Assembly (NCBI RefSeq): GCF_025149465.1
Contig: NZ_CP102275.1
Span: forward strand, 1,054,001-1,118,000
From: Thomasclavelia spiroformis DSM 1552
GTDB taxonomy: Bacteria; Bacillota_I; Bacilli_A; Erysipelotrichales; Coprobacillaceae
DNA length: 64,000 nucleotides
Direction of reading: 5' to 3'
Part shown: in pieces, positions 7,950-18,080 of the stretch
Layout of the letters: the number at the start of each line of letters is the position of its first letter
Numbering within the stretch: position 1 is the stretch's first letter
Made by a program: the position numbers and the translations under genes
Notes under the pieces: model-generated
Told to the model about the DNA's origin: nothing
The model's input: the letters and a program-made list of their open reading frames with translations, nothing else
Database searches by the model: none

Positions 7950-9440
7950 ATGGAAATATCAAACAAGTTGACTAAAGCAATTAAAGAAGTCAATTATTTA
8001 AGAGTAGAAAATGCAGCACGTTATCGTGTTATCATGCGATATTTCTTCTTAGAATATGAAAAAATACATTATTGGCTTCATAAAGAAGATATTTATGAAA
8101 TGATGACAGGTCTTGATGAGTTTCAAAATTATACGATGGATTTATGTCAACAAGACTTGCAAAGTTTAGTAGAGTGGGGCAATTTAACTGCTATTCAAGA
8201 TAGTCAAAAAGTTAAAACTGTTGAGGATTTTAAAAATCGTAAATATCGTTATCAGTTGACAGAATATAGTGTAGAAATTGAACGATTAACTATTCGTCTA
8301 GAAAATTTAGAAATTGAAGGCGCTTCATTAGAACCAACATTATTAGAACGAATTTATCAAAATTTATGTCAGATTAATGAAGTGAAAAATAAAAAAGATA
8401 GTGAAATTCATGCTTGGTTGCAATATTTAATTAATGATTTTATTACTTTAAATCAAAACTATCAGGATTATATTAAAACTTTAAATAGCGCTAAAGCTGA
8501 AGAATTAATGAAAACTGAAGCGTTTTTAGTTTATAAAGATAAATTAATTAGTTATTTAAGGTCATTTGTTAAAACAATGCAAGAAACAGGTAATTTAATT
8601 GCTTTGCAATTAGAAAGTATCGATCAAAATCTTTTAGAGAAATTAATTAATCAAGCAGTTAAATATGAATTATCAATTCCAAGAATTGATGTTGAATTAG
8701 ATGAAAAAAACATATATGACAATTATTGTGGAAAATGGGACAGTTTTTATCGCTGGTTTGTTGGAAAAGAAGGCCAAAATGAAATTGATCGTTTAAATGA
8801 TATTACTAACGAAATCATTCGTAAAATAACTCGATATGCCACTCAGATTGTTGAATTAAATAATCGTGGTTCTAATCGTAAAGAACAATATGAACATTTA
8901 GCGAAAATTTTTTTAAAATGTCGTGATATAAATGAAGCTCATTGTCTAAGTGCTTATGTTTTTGGAGTTAGTGATTGTTTACATTTAAAAAACCTTAGTC
9001 CAAGAGAGACTGATAATATAAATAGTGGCGTTTATGATGAAAAACCAGATACTCTAAAATTTGATAGTCACTCTAGAATTGTGCGTAAAAAAACAATAAG
9101 AAAACCATCAACAGATTATACATTAGAAAAAAGAATGCAGCAGTTAGAAATTGAAGAAAATATCGCCAAACAAAAAGAAAAGATAAATAAATTAATCATC
9201 AATAATCAAATTGCTTTCAATAATTTACCAGTGATTGATGAACAAACGCGTAAAACATTATTATCATGGTTATCAAAAGGGTTAGCTCAGACAAATCGAA
9301 AAGCTAAAACTGATGATGGTAAAGAATTTTACATTGACGAGCAAGAAATTGATGAAGAATGTGTTGTAAAATGTTATGATGGTAATTTTATAATGCCATC
9401 ATATAAAATTGTTTTCTTGGAGGAAACTAATGAATACTAA
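7950..9440 (+). CDS. jetA: Wadjet defence protein JetA (TIGR02677/DUF2397 type)
   Basis: First gene of a four-gene block matching in order, size and overlap the TIGR02677-02678-02680-02679 'four-pack', one of the Wadjet anti-plasmid types. At 496 residues it has the usual JetA length and acts as the kleisin-like bridge of an SMC (condensin-like) complex. The sequence is mainly helical, begins MEISNKLTKAIKEVNYLRVENAARYRVIMR in spirit of a winged-helix N-terminal domain, and has a highly charged C-terminal helix around residues 380-415. No catalytic motif is expected. The start ATG follows GAGAGGTAAAAATA. The stop overlaps the start of jetB. Assignment relies mostly on the operon, since the protein itself is divergent. 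Confidence 0.85.
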   Translation: MEISNKLTKAIKEVNYLRVENAARYRVIMRYFFLEYEKIHYWLHKEDIYEMMTGLDEFQNYTMDLCQQDLQSLVEWGNLTAIQDSQKVKTVEDFKNRKYRYQLTEYSVEIERLTIRLENLEIEGASLEPTLLERIYQNLCQINEVKNKKDSEIHAWLQYLINDFITLNQNYQDYIKTLNSAKAEELMKTEAFLVYKDKLISYLRSFVKTMQETGNLIALQLESIDQNLLEKLINQAVKYELSIPRIDVELDEKNIYDNYCGKWDSFYRWFVGKEGQNEIDRLNDITNEIIRKITRYATQIVELNNRGSNRKEQYEHLAKIFLKCRDINEAHCLSAYVFGVSDCLHLKNLSPRETDNINSGVYDEKPDTLKFDSHSRIVRKKTIRKPSTDYTLEKRMQQLEIEENIAKQKEKINKLIINNQIAFNNLPVIDEQTRKTLLSWLSKGLAQTNRKAKTDDGKEFYIDEQEIDEECVVKCYDGNFIMPSYKIVFLEETNEY

Positions 9441-10545
9441 AGAAATACTATTATCTAAAAGATGGGTTTTAAAAAAAGATGATCGGGATATGTATTATCG
9501 GATTAAAGATGATGCTAAAAATCTAAAAAGAATTTTTCAAGATAATTTTGGATATCCCCTAATTAGCCATCAAAATTTTATAAAAATTGATAAAGTTCCT
9601 GGAAAAGCTGAACCTTGGATGGGAATAACTGAATTTAAAAGTGTCGAAGAATACCGGATTTTATGTTATATTTTAATCTATTTAGAAGATAAAGATGCTG
9701 ATGAACAGTTTATCTTGTCGTATTTGACGGAATTTATTCAAATGCAATTAAATGTTAGTGAAGATTATTGGTTAAAGTTTACTAATCGTAAAATGTTTGT
9801 AAATGTTTTAAAATTTTGTTTAAAAGAACAGCTTTTCATTCAAGATGATGGAGAAATGGAACATTTTATTCAAGATGAAAATGTTGAAGTTTTATTTGAA
9901 AACACTGGGTTATCCAGATATTTTATGCGTAATTTTGTTTATGATATTTTTGAAAATCAAACTCCTCAGGATTTTATGAAAGAAGATTGGATTGGGTTGC
10001 AACAAGATCGTGGAATTGTTAGAAAGCAAAGAATTTATCGAAGACTTATGCTATCGTGTGGAATTTATAAAGAAAATGAAAATAATGATGATTTTGCTTT
10101 TATACGTCATTATCGTAAAAGAATCCAAAGCGATTTTCAAGAAATTTGTCCATGTGAATTGCAGGTTTATAAATCTAGTGCCTATTTGATATTAGATGAA
10201 GAAGTTAGAATTGGAAAAATGTTTCCCAAAAACAATACCTTAGATGAAATGATCATTATTATTATGGCTTATTTAAGAAAAAGAATTAAAAACTCTGATT
10301 TAAAAAAAGATAATAATGAAATGGTCGTTATTTCTATAAGTCGATTAAAAAATACAATTGAAAGAATGATCAAGGAAAATGAAAGCTTTTTACCAGCAAC
10401 ATATCGAAAAAAAAGTCGATCACTATTTATTGAAGAATTATATCAATATTTAATCGAATTAGGGTTTGTACAAGTAATAGACGATAATAATATAGTATTA
10501 TATCCAGTAATTGGAAAGTTAGCTGGGAATTATCAGGAGGGATAG
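9430..10545 (+). CDS. jetB: Wadjet defence protein JetB (TIGR02678/DUF2398 type)
   Basis: A 371-residue protein in the position and size range of JetB, the KITE-like winged-helix subunit of the Wadjet SMC complex. The start is set at ATG 9430, where GGAGG lies 6 bases upstream, although the frame is open a little further upstream; this start overlaps the jetA stop by 11 bases. The N-terminal part NTKEILLSKRWVLKKDDRDM and the middle PWMGITEF region have the look of the DUF2398 family. There are no catalytic motifs. It ends one base before the jetC start, consistent with one polycistronic mRNA. Confidence 0.85.
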   Translation: MNTKEILLSKRWVLKKDDRDMYYRIKDDAKNLKRIFQDNFGYPLISHQNFIKIDKVPGKAEPWMGITEFKSVEEYRILCYILIYLEDKDADEQFILSYLTEFIQMQLNVSEDYWLKFTNRKMFVNVLKFCLKEQLFIQDDGEMEHFIQDENVEVLFENTGLSRYFMRNFVYDIFENQTPQDFMKEDWIGLQQDRGIVRKQRIYRRLMLSCGIYKENENNDDFAFIRHYRKRIQSDFQEICPCELQVYKSSAYLILDEEVRIGKMFPKNNTLDEMIIIIMAYLRKRIKNSDLKKDNNEMVVISISRLKNTIERMIKENESFLPATYRKKSRSLFIEELYQYLIELGFVQVIDDNNIVLYPVIGKLAGNYQEG

Positions 10546-10546
10546 T

Positions 10547-13500
10547 ATGAGTGTAAGTCGATGGAAAATGAATCGTTTAGGATTAGTTGATTTCTGGTGT
10601 TATGAAGATGATGAGTTTGATTTTGAAAACGGTCATATGTTACTTAGAGGTAGTAATGGGAGCGGTAAATCGGTTACAATGCAAAGTATGATTCCTTTAT
10701 TGTTAGATGGAAACCGTAGTAGTGAACGACTAGATCCATTTGGTACCCGCTCTAGAAAAATGGACACTTATCTAATCGATGAAAATTCTGACCGTGATGA
10801 AAGAATTGGTTATTTATATTTAGAATTTAAAAGATTGGCCAGTGATGTTTATAAAACCATTGGAATGGGTATAAGAGCTCGTAAAAATAAGCCACTAGAA
10901 ACCTGGTATTTTGTAATTGAAGATAATCGACGGGTTAATATTGATTTTAAATTAATGGAAAACCATTTTACTTTAACAAAAAAACAATTGGAAAATGTAC
11001 TTGGTAATCAAGTTATTTCTAGTCAAAAAGAATATATGCAAAAAGTAAATGATAGTTTATTTGGATTTGAAAATATTGATGATTATAAAGATGCCATTGA
11101 TTTATTATTACAATTACGATCTCCTAAATTATCTAATTCTTTAAGCCCATCAAAAATTAATGAAATATTAGCTCAATCATTGCAACCACTAAGTGAAGAT
11201 GATTTACGACCAATGAGTGAAGCGATAACCAGTATGGATAATCTGCAAGATGATTTACAAAATTTAAATACCAGTTATGATGCAGCTAAACGCATAAATC
11301 AGGCTTATGATGTTTATAATAAAGTTATTTTAGTTGATAAGTGGCAAAAATTTAATCGTGAAAACGAGCAACAAAATCGTATTATAAAAGAAATCAAAGA
11401 TAAAGAGGTAAATTTAAATAAAATCGATATTGAATATCATCAATTACAAGAAGAATTGCAAAAAAATAAAATTAATTTAGAAATTAAACAAAGCGAAAAG
11501 AAAGATTTGATAAATCCAAACATTGAAAACATGCATAGTGAATTAGTAAATTTAAAAGATCAAAATAAAACAATTTCTATCCAAATTACTCAAAAAGAAG
11601 ACCAGCATGAAAATAAATCTAATAAAGTAATTGATTTACAAAATCAGATTGAAAAATACCAAAATGAAATGTATCAGTTAGAAAAAGAATTCAATCAAAT
11701 TACCAATACATTAAATCGTATTATTGAAGATTTTCCTTTTAGCGAACATAGTGTTCTTAAAGAAGTCTTAGATAATAATGAAAAAATAGACTTTGAGTAC
11801 ACTAAAAAATGTTTAAAACAAGAAAAAAATAACACCCAAAATATTATTAATTTATTTAATCAATACGATTCGATTCAAGAACAAATAAAAGATATTGATG
11901 ATGAAATAACAATATATAATTCTAAATTAGCTAAATGGGATCAAAAATATCAAAATGCAATGAATCAATATTCAAATTGCGTTAATCAATATCAAGAATA
12001 TTTTTATCAATTCAGTCAAACAAACCACATTTTAAAACTTAGCAGTTTAGATATCGAAACAATGACTAGCTACTTGATTGATTATGAATACAATCAAGAA
12101 TATATGTCAATATATAACATTGTTCATAATAATTATCTAAAGCATTTGGAACAATTCACAAATGAGTTGGCTTCATTAAAAACAACGTTAAAATCGCATT
12201 ATGAACAATATCAAACATTAGAAAATGAATATCAAAACTGGCTTAATAAAACTGATATTGAACCTGTTCGTGATGAATTAACAACATTATACCGTCATAA
12301 TTTATCTAAAAAACAAATCGAATATATGCCACTATTTAAATTATTGGAATTTGATCAGAATTTAGACCAAGATGAAAAAAATAAAATAGAAGAATTCTTA
12401 ACACAGATGCATTTATTAGATGCAATTATTATTGAAGAAAAGTGGCAGGAATTATTGCTCAATAATGGTGACTTAGGACATGATTATTATTTATGGACTA
12501 AAAATAGTCTTAGTGATTTAAAACCAGTACTTTTAAAAGTACCATTTGATAAAAATAGTTTATTACAATCATTAGAACAATTAGGAATTCAATTATCAGG
12601 AAATTTAGATATCAATGAAAGATATTTTAAAAATGGTGTTCTCGAAGGTTCTATTGATGGAAACATTAATTCTAGTTATATTGGTTTTCAAAGCCGCGAA
12701 CAATTTCGTCAAAAGAAATTAGAACAATTAAAGCAAGAATTAGAAGATGAAAAGCATCAAATTGAAATAATTGATAATAAAATTAACACTTTAAACGGCT
12801 CAGTTATTTTACTAAAACAAGAAATGCAATCTTTTAAAGATGAAAAAGAACTTAAAATTACATATCTACAAATAGAAAGAACCCAAAAAGAAATTGATTT
12901 TATTCAAGATAAAATCAATCAACTAACTAAGCATAAAAATGAAAAAGAAAAAAATCTTGAAAATATCTATCAACAAATAAAACAAGGCTGTAATGTACTA
13001 TTGATCAATGTTTCTAAAGGTGCATTAATAAATCGACTTGAAAACATTGAAGAATATGATAATAGTTTAGATGAGTTGAAAAATAATCTTGATCATATTA
13101 ATAACATAAACTCACTATTAACAATCAATCAGGATAATTTATTAGAATTTCAAGTGGACGTTGATTTTTTAAATGCAGAAATAATTAAGTTAAAACATAA
13201 CTATCAAATAAATTCAGGTAAGATTAATAATATTGAACAACAACTAAAGGAAGCAGGTTATACCGATTTACAACAAAAATTAGAACAGCTTGATCAAGAA
13301 ATAGTCACTTTGCAACAAGCAATCGAAGATAATGTTTCTTTATCTTCAACAAAAAAAGCTGAACAATCTTATAATAAAGATGAATTAATTAACTTAAAGG
13401 AACAATTAACATTACAAGAAAAATATACTAAAAAATATCATGACATTTTAATGCAGGAAGTTCAATATGGCTTTATTTTTAAAGAAGATGATAATTTGTT

Positions 13501-14542
13501 TAAAAATTTAAAACAATTAACTAGTAAAATAAAAATAAATAAACCTGTTAATGAATATGCAACTAGTTTGCAGGGAGTTTTTTTTGAACAAGCTTCATAT
13601 TTATCACAGTATCATTTGACTCATGAAGTTGATGAATTATGTCATGAAGCTGATGATGTAACTGGTCATTTTATTATTAAAGCTACTTATTTGGGAAAGA
13701 AAATTCCTTTTATTGAATTACTAAATATTCTGCAAGAACGAATTGAATCACAAAAAATGTTAATTCAAGAAGAGGATCGACATATTTTTGAAGAGATTCT
13801 AGTAAATACGATTGGTAAAAAAATAAGGGACCGTATTCAGGCTAGTCGACGCTGGATCGATAAAATGGAACGTTACATTAAAGATATGAATACTAGTAGC
13901 GGATTGCAATTGACTTTAAAATGGCAAAGTAAAAAATCTATAGATGATGATGAATTAGATATTCAAAATTTAGTTAAATTATTAGAAAAAGATTATCGTA
14001 TTTTAAAAGATAGTGATCGTCAAAAAATTTCTCAGCATTTTAGAACCAAAATTGAAAACGCTCGCCGGTTAAGCCTTGATGAAAATATCTCTGCTTCATT
14101 TCATCAATTAATTAGAGAGGTAATGGATTATCGCCAATGGTTCGAATTTGTATTATACGCAAAAAAACCTAATGAAAATCGTAAAGAACTGACTAATCGA
14201 ATCTTTTTTGCTTATAGTGGTGGTGAAAAAGCAATTTCGATGTATGTCCCATTGTTCTCTGCTGTTGCTGCTAAATTTGAAAGTGCTAGATTCGATGCGC
14301 CACATTTAATTGCTTTAGATGAAGCTTTTGCTGGAGTTGACGAAAATAATATTGATAATCTATTTGCATTAATTACTAAATTTGATTTTGATTATATTAT
14401 GAATTCACAGGTTTTATGGGGAGATTATCCATCTTGTCCATCACTAGCTATTTATGAACTATTTAGACCTAATAATGCTCCATTTGTTACTAAAATCGCT
14501 TATAAATGGAATGGTCATGAACGACGGGTTGTTATTAAATGA
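10547..14542 (+). CDS. jetC: Wadjet SMC-like ATPase JetC (TIGR02680 type)
   Basis: A 1331-residue SMC/MukB-like ATPase, the motor of the complex, which in studied Wadjets extrudes DNA loops and recognises small circular DNA. The Walker A motif GSNGSGKS is at residues 35-42. Two very long Gln/Glu/Lys-rich coiled coils (about 255-560 and 725-1000) flank a central globular hinge-like domain near 590-720. The ABC signature YSGGEKA is at about 1222 and Walker B LIALDEAF at about 1254-1261. The start has AGGAGGG 6 bases ahead. The stop overlaps the jetD start in ATGATG, suggesting coupled translation. All ATPase motifs are intact, so the system looks functional. Confidence 0.95.
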   Translation: MSVSRWKMNRLGLVDFWCYEDDEFDFENGHMLLRGSNGSGKSVTMQSMIPLLLDGNRSSERLDPFGTRSRKMDTYLIDENSDRDERIGYLYLEFKRLASDVYKTIGMGIRARKNKPLETWYFVIEDNRRVNIDFKLMENHFTLTKKQLENVLGNQVISSQKEYMQKVNDSLFGFENIDDYKDAIDLLLQLRSPKLSNSLSPSKINEILAQSLQPLSEDDLRPMSEAITSMDNLQDDLQNLNTSYDAAKRINQAYDVYNKVILVDKWQKFNRENEQQNRIIKEIKDKEVNLNKIDIEYHQLQEELQKNKINLEIKQSEKKDLINPNIENMHSELVNLKDQNKTISIQITQKEDQHENKSNKVIDLQNQIEKYQNEMYQLEKEFNQITNTLNRIIEDFPFSEHSVLKEVLDNNEKIDFEYTKKCLKQEKNNTQNIINLFNQYDSIQEQIKDIDDEITIYNSKLAKWDQKYQNAMNQYSNCVNQYQEYFYQFSQTNHILKLSSLDIETMTSYLIDYEYNQEYMSIYNIVHNNYLKHLEQFTNELASLKTTLKSHYEQYQTLENEYQNWLNKTDIEPVRDELTTLYRHNLSKKQIEYMPLFKLLEFDQNLDQDEKNKIEEFLTQMHLLDAIIIEEKWQELLLNNGDLGHDYYLWTKNSLSDLKPVLLKVPFDKNSLLQSLEQLGIQLSGNLDINERYFKNGVLEGSIDGNINSSYIGFQSREQFRQKKLEQLKQELEDEKHQIEIIDNKINTLNGSVILLKQEMQSFKDEKELKITYLQIERTQKEIDFIQDKINQLTKHKNEKEKNLENIYQQIKQGCNVLLINVSKGALINRLENIEEYDNSLDELKNNLDHINNINSLLTINQDNLLEFQVDVDFLNAEIIKLKHNYQINSGKINNIEQQLKEAGYTDLQQKLEQLDQEIVTLQQAIEDNVSLSSTKKAEQSYNKDELINLKEQLTLQEKYTKKYHDILMQEVQYGFIFKEDDNLFKNLKQLTSKIKINKPVNEYATSLQGVFFEQASYLSQYHLTHEVDELCHEADDVTGHFIIKATYLGKKIPFIELLNILQERIESQKMLIQEEDRHIFEEILVNTIGKKIRDRIQASRRWIDKMERYIKDMNTSSGLQLTLKWQSKKSIDDDELDIQNLVKLLEKDYRILKDSDRQKISQHFRTKIENARRLSLDENISASFHQLIREVMDYRQWFEFVLYAKKPNENRKELTNRIFFAYSGGEKAISMYVPLFSAVAAKFESARFDAPHLIALDEAFAGVDENNIDNLFALITKFDFDYIMNSQVLWGDYPSCPSLAIYELFRPNNAPFVTKIAYKWNGHERRVVIK

Positions 14543-15789
14543 TGTTAAAAGAATGTATTGAATATTTTAAACATCCTGGCTTTAAAAGATTCAATCAAGC
14601 TTGGATTAAAAAATATCAAAGTTTGGGACATTTAGGTGGTCAAATTACTTTATTTAATTTATCATCTTTAGAAAAAGAAACAATTGGTGCTTTTCTTGGA
14701 ACTGATTTATCTAATGGAACATTAAAAATAAGTTATAGAAAATTTAATCAATTATTACAAGAAACAAAATTTGAAGGAATAGATTATCTTGATGTTTTAA
14801 ATCATTTAGATAATAAACCAATTATTACCAATAAAGAAATAAAATCTAAAAAAATACTATTAATTGAAAACTTTAAAGAGTATTTTTTGACCAAGTATAG
14901 TCAAGATCACTGTTATCCGTGGTTATTAGCATATTTAAATAATGATGCTCAAGTAAATCGGTATATTTATAAAAATAAAAATGAGTTTTTAAAAGAATTA
15001 GATAAGATTGCTACAGCATTAAATAACTTACCAGTTTATCAAAATCAATATCTTTTATTACCAGTTTTTAGTCAGAGAATCACTGGAGATCCACATTTTT
15101 TTGATCAGGATTTTCATAAAAAACTATTAATAGATGGAATCACAGTATTATTAAAAACTGATAAACAAAAACTCACATTACATAATATAAACGATATATT
15201 ATTTCAAGCAGGATTACTAAAAGACGATTTGTCAAATAACTGTTATATTTGCCATCTTAAGCCGGACACTGCTTCAAATTGGGAAGGGTTTTATCAAAAC
15301 TATGAGCCATGGAATATGAATCTCTATAATTTGATGCAAGTAAAACAAAAGTTTAAAGCAATGAATGTTTATATTGTTGAAAATCCATCAGTTTTTCGGG
15401 TCTTAGTAAATTATATTAAAGATAAGCAGCTAGATGTAGGATTGATTTGTAGTAATGGACAAATTAATCTATGTACGTATATGTTATTAGATTATTTAAG
15501 CCAAAGTGGATGTATCCTATATTATGCAGGTGATTTTGATCCAGAGGGATTACTAATTAGTGATAAATTGAAACAAAGATATTTAGATACACTTAATTTG
15601 TGGGGATATAGTAAAGAAAATTTTTATCAAATTTTATCTAAGCAACAACATCTTTTTAGTAAAAGAATGAAAAAGCTTTATAATCTTCAAACTCCTGTAT
15701 TAAAAGATATTGCTGATTTAATAATTAAAAATGCTGCTTTTGGCTATCAGGAAGGTCTAATTTCTTTCTATAAAAAAACAATTAGGTAA
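14539..15789 (+). CDS. jetD: Wadjet nuclease JetD (TIGR02679, DUF3323/DUF2399, TOPRIM fold)
   Basis: A 416-residue protein with an N-terminal DUF3323-like arm domain and a C-terminal TOPRIM nuclease domain (about 270-400). The catalytic glutamate is visible in VENPSVFRVL (E281), and the DxD-like motif in AGDFDPEGLL (residues 332-337). In Wadjet, JetD cleaves plasmid DNA after loop extrusion by JetABC. The start ATG overlaps the jetC stop and has no strong ribosome site of its own, so it probably depends on translational coupling. The gene closes the operon and is followed directly by a strong terminator. Confidence 0.92.
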   Translation: MMLKECIEYFKHPGFKRFNQAWIKKYQSLGHLGGQITLFNLSSLEKETIGAFLGTDLSNGTLKISYRKFNQLLQETKFEGIDYLDVLNHLDNKPIITNKEIKSKKILLIENFKEYFLTKYSQDHCYPWLLAYLNNDAQVNRYIYKNKNEFLKELDKIATALNNLPVYQNQYLLLPVFSQRITGDPHFFDQDFHKKLLIDGITVLLKTDKQKLTLHNINDILFQAGLLKDDLSNNCYICHLKPDTASNWEGFYQNYEPWNMNLYNLMQVKQKFKAMNVYIVENPSVFRVLVNYIKDKQLDVGLICSNGQINLCTYMLLDYLSQSGCILYYAGDFDPEGLLISDKLKQRYLDTLNLWGYSKENFYQILSKQQHLFSKRMKKLYNLQTPVLKDIADLIIKNAAFGYQEGLISFYKKTIR

Positions 15790-15790
15790 A

Positions 15791-15842
15791 AGGGGCTGTA
15801 ACGAATAAAGATTTTTAATCTTTAGACGTTACGCCTTTTTTT
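15791..15842 (+). terminator. Terminator of the jetABCD operon
   Basis: GGC-GTAACG and CGTTACGCC arms, with an inner AAAGATT/AATCTTT hairpin, are followed by eight T residues directly behind jetD. Confidence 0.85.
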
Positions 15843-15874
15843 GCCTGATATCGTATATTTAGAAAAAAAATAAA

Positions 15875-15940
15875 GTTATCCGTATTTAGATAACTTTTTT
15901 GGTACTATAAAAACAACATGTATTTTTTACATGTTTTTAT
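15875..15940. terminator. Two further terminator-like hairpins
   Basis: AGTTATC/GATAACT followed by TTTTTT, then ACATGTA/ACATGT with T runs on both sides. They separate the jet operon from the IS debris that reads toward it and may act in both directions. Confidence 0.55.
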
Positions 15941-15948
15941 TTAGTTTT

Positions 15949-16341
15949 TTAGGAAATTGACATCTCCTTCTTTTTCATCTTTTTATTGTGGTATTTTCGT
16001 ATATTATAGGCAATCCCTATTAACAGCAGTTCTGTTTTTACATTTATGTTCCCTCTTCTTTTTAATCGGACATAATCCATATTCTGCTTTATTATTCCAA
16101 ATGTCCCTTCTGACTGTATACTTCTTTGCTTTTTCATCTCTTTTCCTTCTTCGGTTCCAAGATTTTCATCTACTTTATCCTGCATTTCATTTAAGGCATA
16201 ATTTATCTGTATTTTTCTTTGCTCCTTTGCCTTTGTACATTTTTCTTTTACTTTACAGTCATGACATTTACCACACTCGAATACTCTGCTGATTGTTAAT
16301 GTCAATATAAAATTCACCAAAAGTGTTAGTTTAACTTTCAC
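15949..16341 (-). pseudogene. IS1182-family transposase, C-terminal remnant
   Basis: The readable part starts at a cysteine cluster (CGKCHDCKVKEKCTK) and continues to QRSIQSEGTFGIIKQN, which holds the final catalytic Glu of the DDE set, and ends in a basic tail. This is the last quarter of a typical IS1182 transposase. The first 20 or so residues of the open frame (MKVKLTLLVNFILT) are not of the family, so the element was cut here and joined to the IstB remnant. It cannot be active. Confidence 0.8.
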
Positions 16342-16760
16342 CAGTTCTGGTTGTTATGATCTTTATCTTCAATCATGGACATCTTATCCTTTGTTCGATA
16401 TGACCTTCCTGTGATATTTATGATATGTGAATGATGGATAAGTCTGTCTAAGATTGCATTCGCTAATACATTATCACCAAAAACCTCTCCCCAGTGTGAC
16501 AGTGATTTGTTGGTTGTTATGATTGTTGAATGTTTCTCATACCTTTTTGTTATCAGCTGAAAAAGAAGATTCGATGATTCGCTATCCAGTGGAAGAAATC
16601 CTACCTCATCTATGATAAGAAGCTTATATTTTGCGAAGAATTTCAGTCGTGTTTCTAGCCTGTTTTCTAGATGGGCTCTTTTTAGCTGCAGAATGAGATC
16701 GTTGCAGTTTATGAAATATTTTATATAGAGAAGAGTGGTAACGTACGAATCACTGTTCAC
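16338..16760 (-). pseudogene. istB: IS21-family helper ATPase IstB, truncated
   Basis: Matches the second half of IstB: LIIDEVGFLPLDSE (Walker B), then NLLFQLITKRYEKHSTIITTNKSL, GDNVLANAILDRLIHHSHI and GRSYRTKDK. The N-terminal domain and Walker A motif are missing, because the frame runs into group II intron sequence at about 16750. Its stop overlaps the start of the IS1182 remnant frame. No istA partner is seen nearby. Confidence 0.85.
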
Positions 16761-17165
16761 AAGAAATCTAAAGAAAAGATGAAAAAGAGAATAAAGGAAA
16801 TCACCAAAAGGAACCGACCAATATCAAGTAAGGAATTAGCTAAAGAGTTAAAAGAATACATTACAGGTTGGGTGAATTACTATAGGATAGCGAATATGAG
16901 TAAACATCTAAGGGAAATAGACTCATGGATGAGAAGAAGAATACGAATGATATATTGGAAAAGATGGAAGTTAGTAAGAACAAGGTATAGAAATTTACAA
17001 AAACTAGGTATTAATAAAAGTAAGGCATGGGAATGGGCAAACACAAGAAAAAGCTACTGGCACATCGCCAATAGCTTCATACTAAAAAGGACACTTACAA
17101 ATGAAGTATTAAAAATATACGGATTTATAAGTGCACTAGATTATTACAACTCTATAAACTTATGA
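16755..17165 (+). pseudogene. ltrA: Group II intron reverse transcriptase/maturase, C-terminal fragment
   Basis: The frame reads from VHKKSKEKMKKR through the maturase (domain X) segment YITGWVNYYRIANM and SWMRRRIRMIYWKRWK to KSYWHIANSFILKRTL, the normal C-terminus of bacterial group II intron proteins. All reverse transcriptase motifs, including YADD, are missing upstream, where the frame meets the IstB remnant. The ribozyme 3' end follows immediately. Confidence 0.88.
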
Positions 17166-17230
17166 AACGCCGTGTAGGGAACCCTACGCACGGTGTTGTG
17201 AAAGGGGCGAAAGATTTTAATTCTTAGCCC
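17166..17230 (+). ncRNA. Group II intron domains V and VI (3' end)
   Basis: Just after the maturase stop, CGCCGTG-TAGGG-AACC-CCTACG-CACGG folds as the compact catalytic domain V hairpin. It is followed by a GGGGC...GCCCC stem around 17204-17233 that fits domain VI. It marks the right edge of a truncated intron. Confidence 0.75.
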
Positions 17231-17426
17231 CTATTCAATTATTAAAAATATTTTTAATATAAATAAATTTTTATAGCTGTTTATACTATGAAATAAAACT
17301 TATAATTAATAAACATAAAAAATAATTATTATAAATTAAATAGAAAATTTTAAACTAAAAGAATATAAGATGAAATTATTTTTTACAAATGCTATAATTT
17401 TTATATAAAGAAAGTTGGTGAAAATA

Positions 17427-18080
17427 GTGAATAATTATAAAATATTAATTGTTGATGATGATAAAGAAATTTGTATAGCACTAAAAGAAATATTGGAAAA
17501 ACAATAATATATTGTTGTAGAAGCATCTAATGGTGATGAAGCAATTAGCAAAATAAATAATGATATCGATTTGATCATTTTAGATATTATGATGCCTAAT
17601 AGAGGTGGAATAACAACATGTATTGAAATTAGAGAAAATTATGACATGCTGATATTATTTTTAACTGTTAAGAGTACTGAATATGACAAATATATTGGTT
17701 TATCTATGGGTGGTGATGATTATTTATCAAAACCATTTTCAAAAATAGAATTACTTGCACGAATTTCTTCTTTGATTAAAAGATATCAAGTATATCAAAA
17801 TAAGCAAAGTAAAAACTCACCATTAAAAAATAATTACATATATATCAAAGATTTACGAATTGATAAATATGCTTCAAGAGTTTATAAAAACAATCAAGAA
17901 ATAACTCTTACAAATATCGGATATAAAATATTAATGTTATTAGCACAGCATAAAAATAAAATATTTACTTTAGAAAATTTGTATGAAAGTATTTGGCATG
18001 AATCATATGATTCTTCAAAAAGTTCTCAATATATAAAGAATGTGTGGGGAAGGGGATATTGCATTGAAGAGGATAAATAA
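17427..18080 (+). pseudogene. OmpR-family response regulator with nonsense codon and internal deletion
   Basis: Starting at GTG 17427 (a GGTGA-like ribosome site precedes it) the frame reads NNYKILIVDDDKEICIALKEILEKQ and then hits TAA at 17505-17507. After it the same frame resumes as YIVVEASNGDEAI, the phosphorylation site LIILDIMMPN, and LTVKSTEYDKYIGLSMGGDDYLSKPF. The single stop could come from a CAA-to-TAA change. The winged-helix output domain is also damaged: HESYDSSKSSQYIKNVWGRGY lacks about 18-20 residues usually present between the recognition helix and VWGRGY, an in-frame deletion. An internal start could yield a truncated protein at most, probably without normal DNA binding. The kinase gene downstream is intact. 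Confidence 0.85.
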
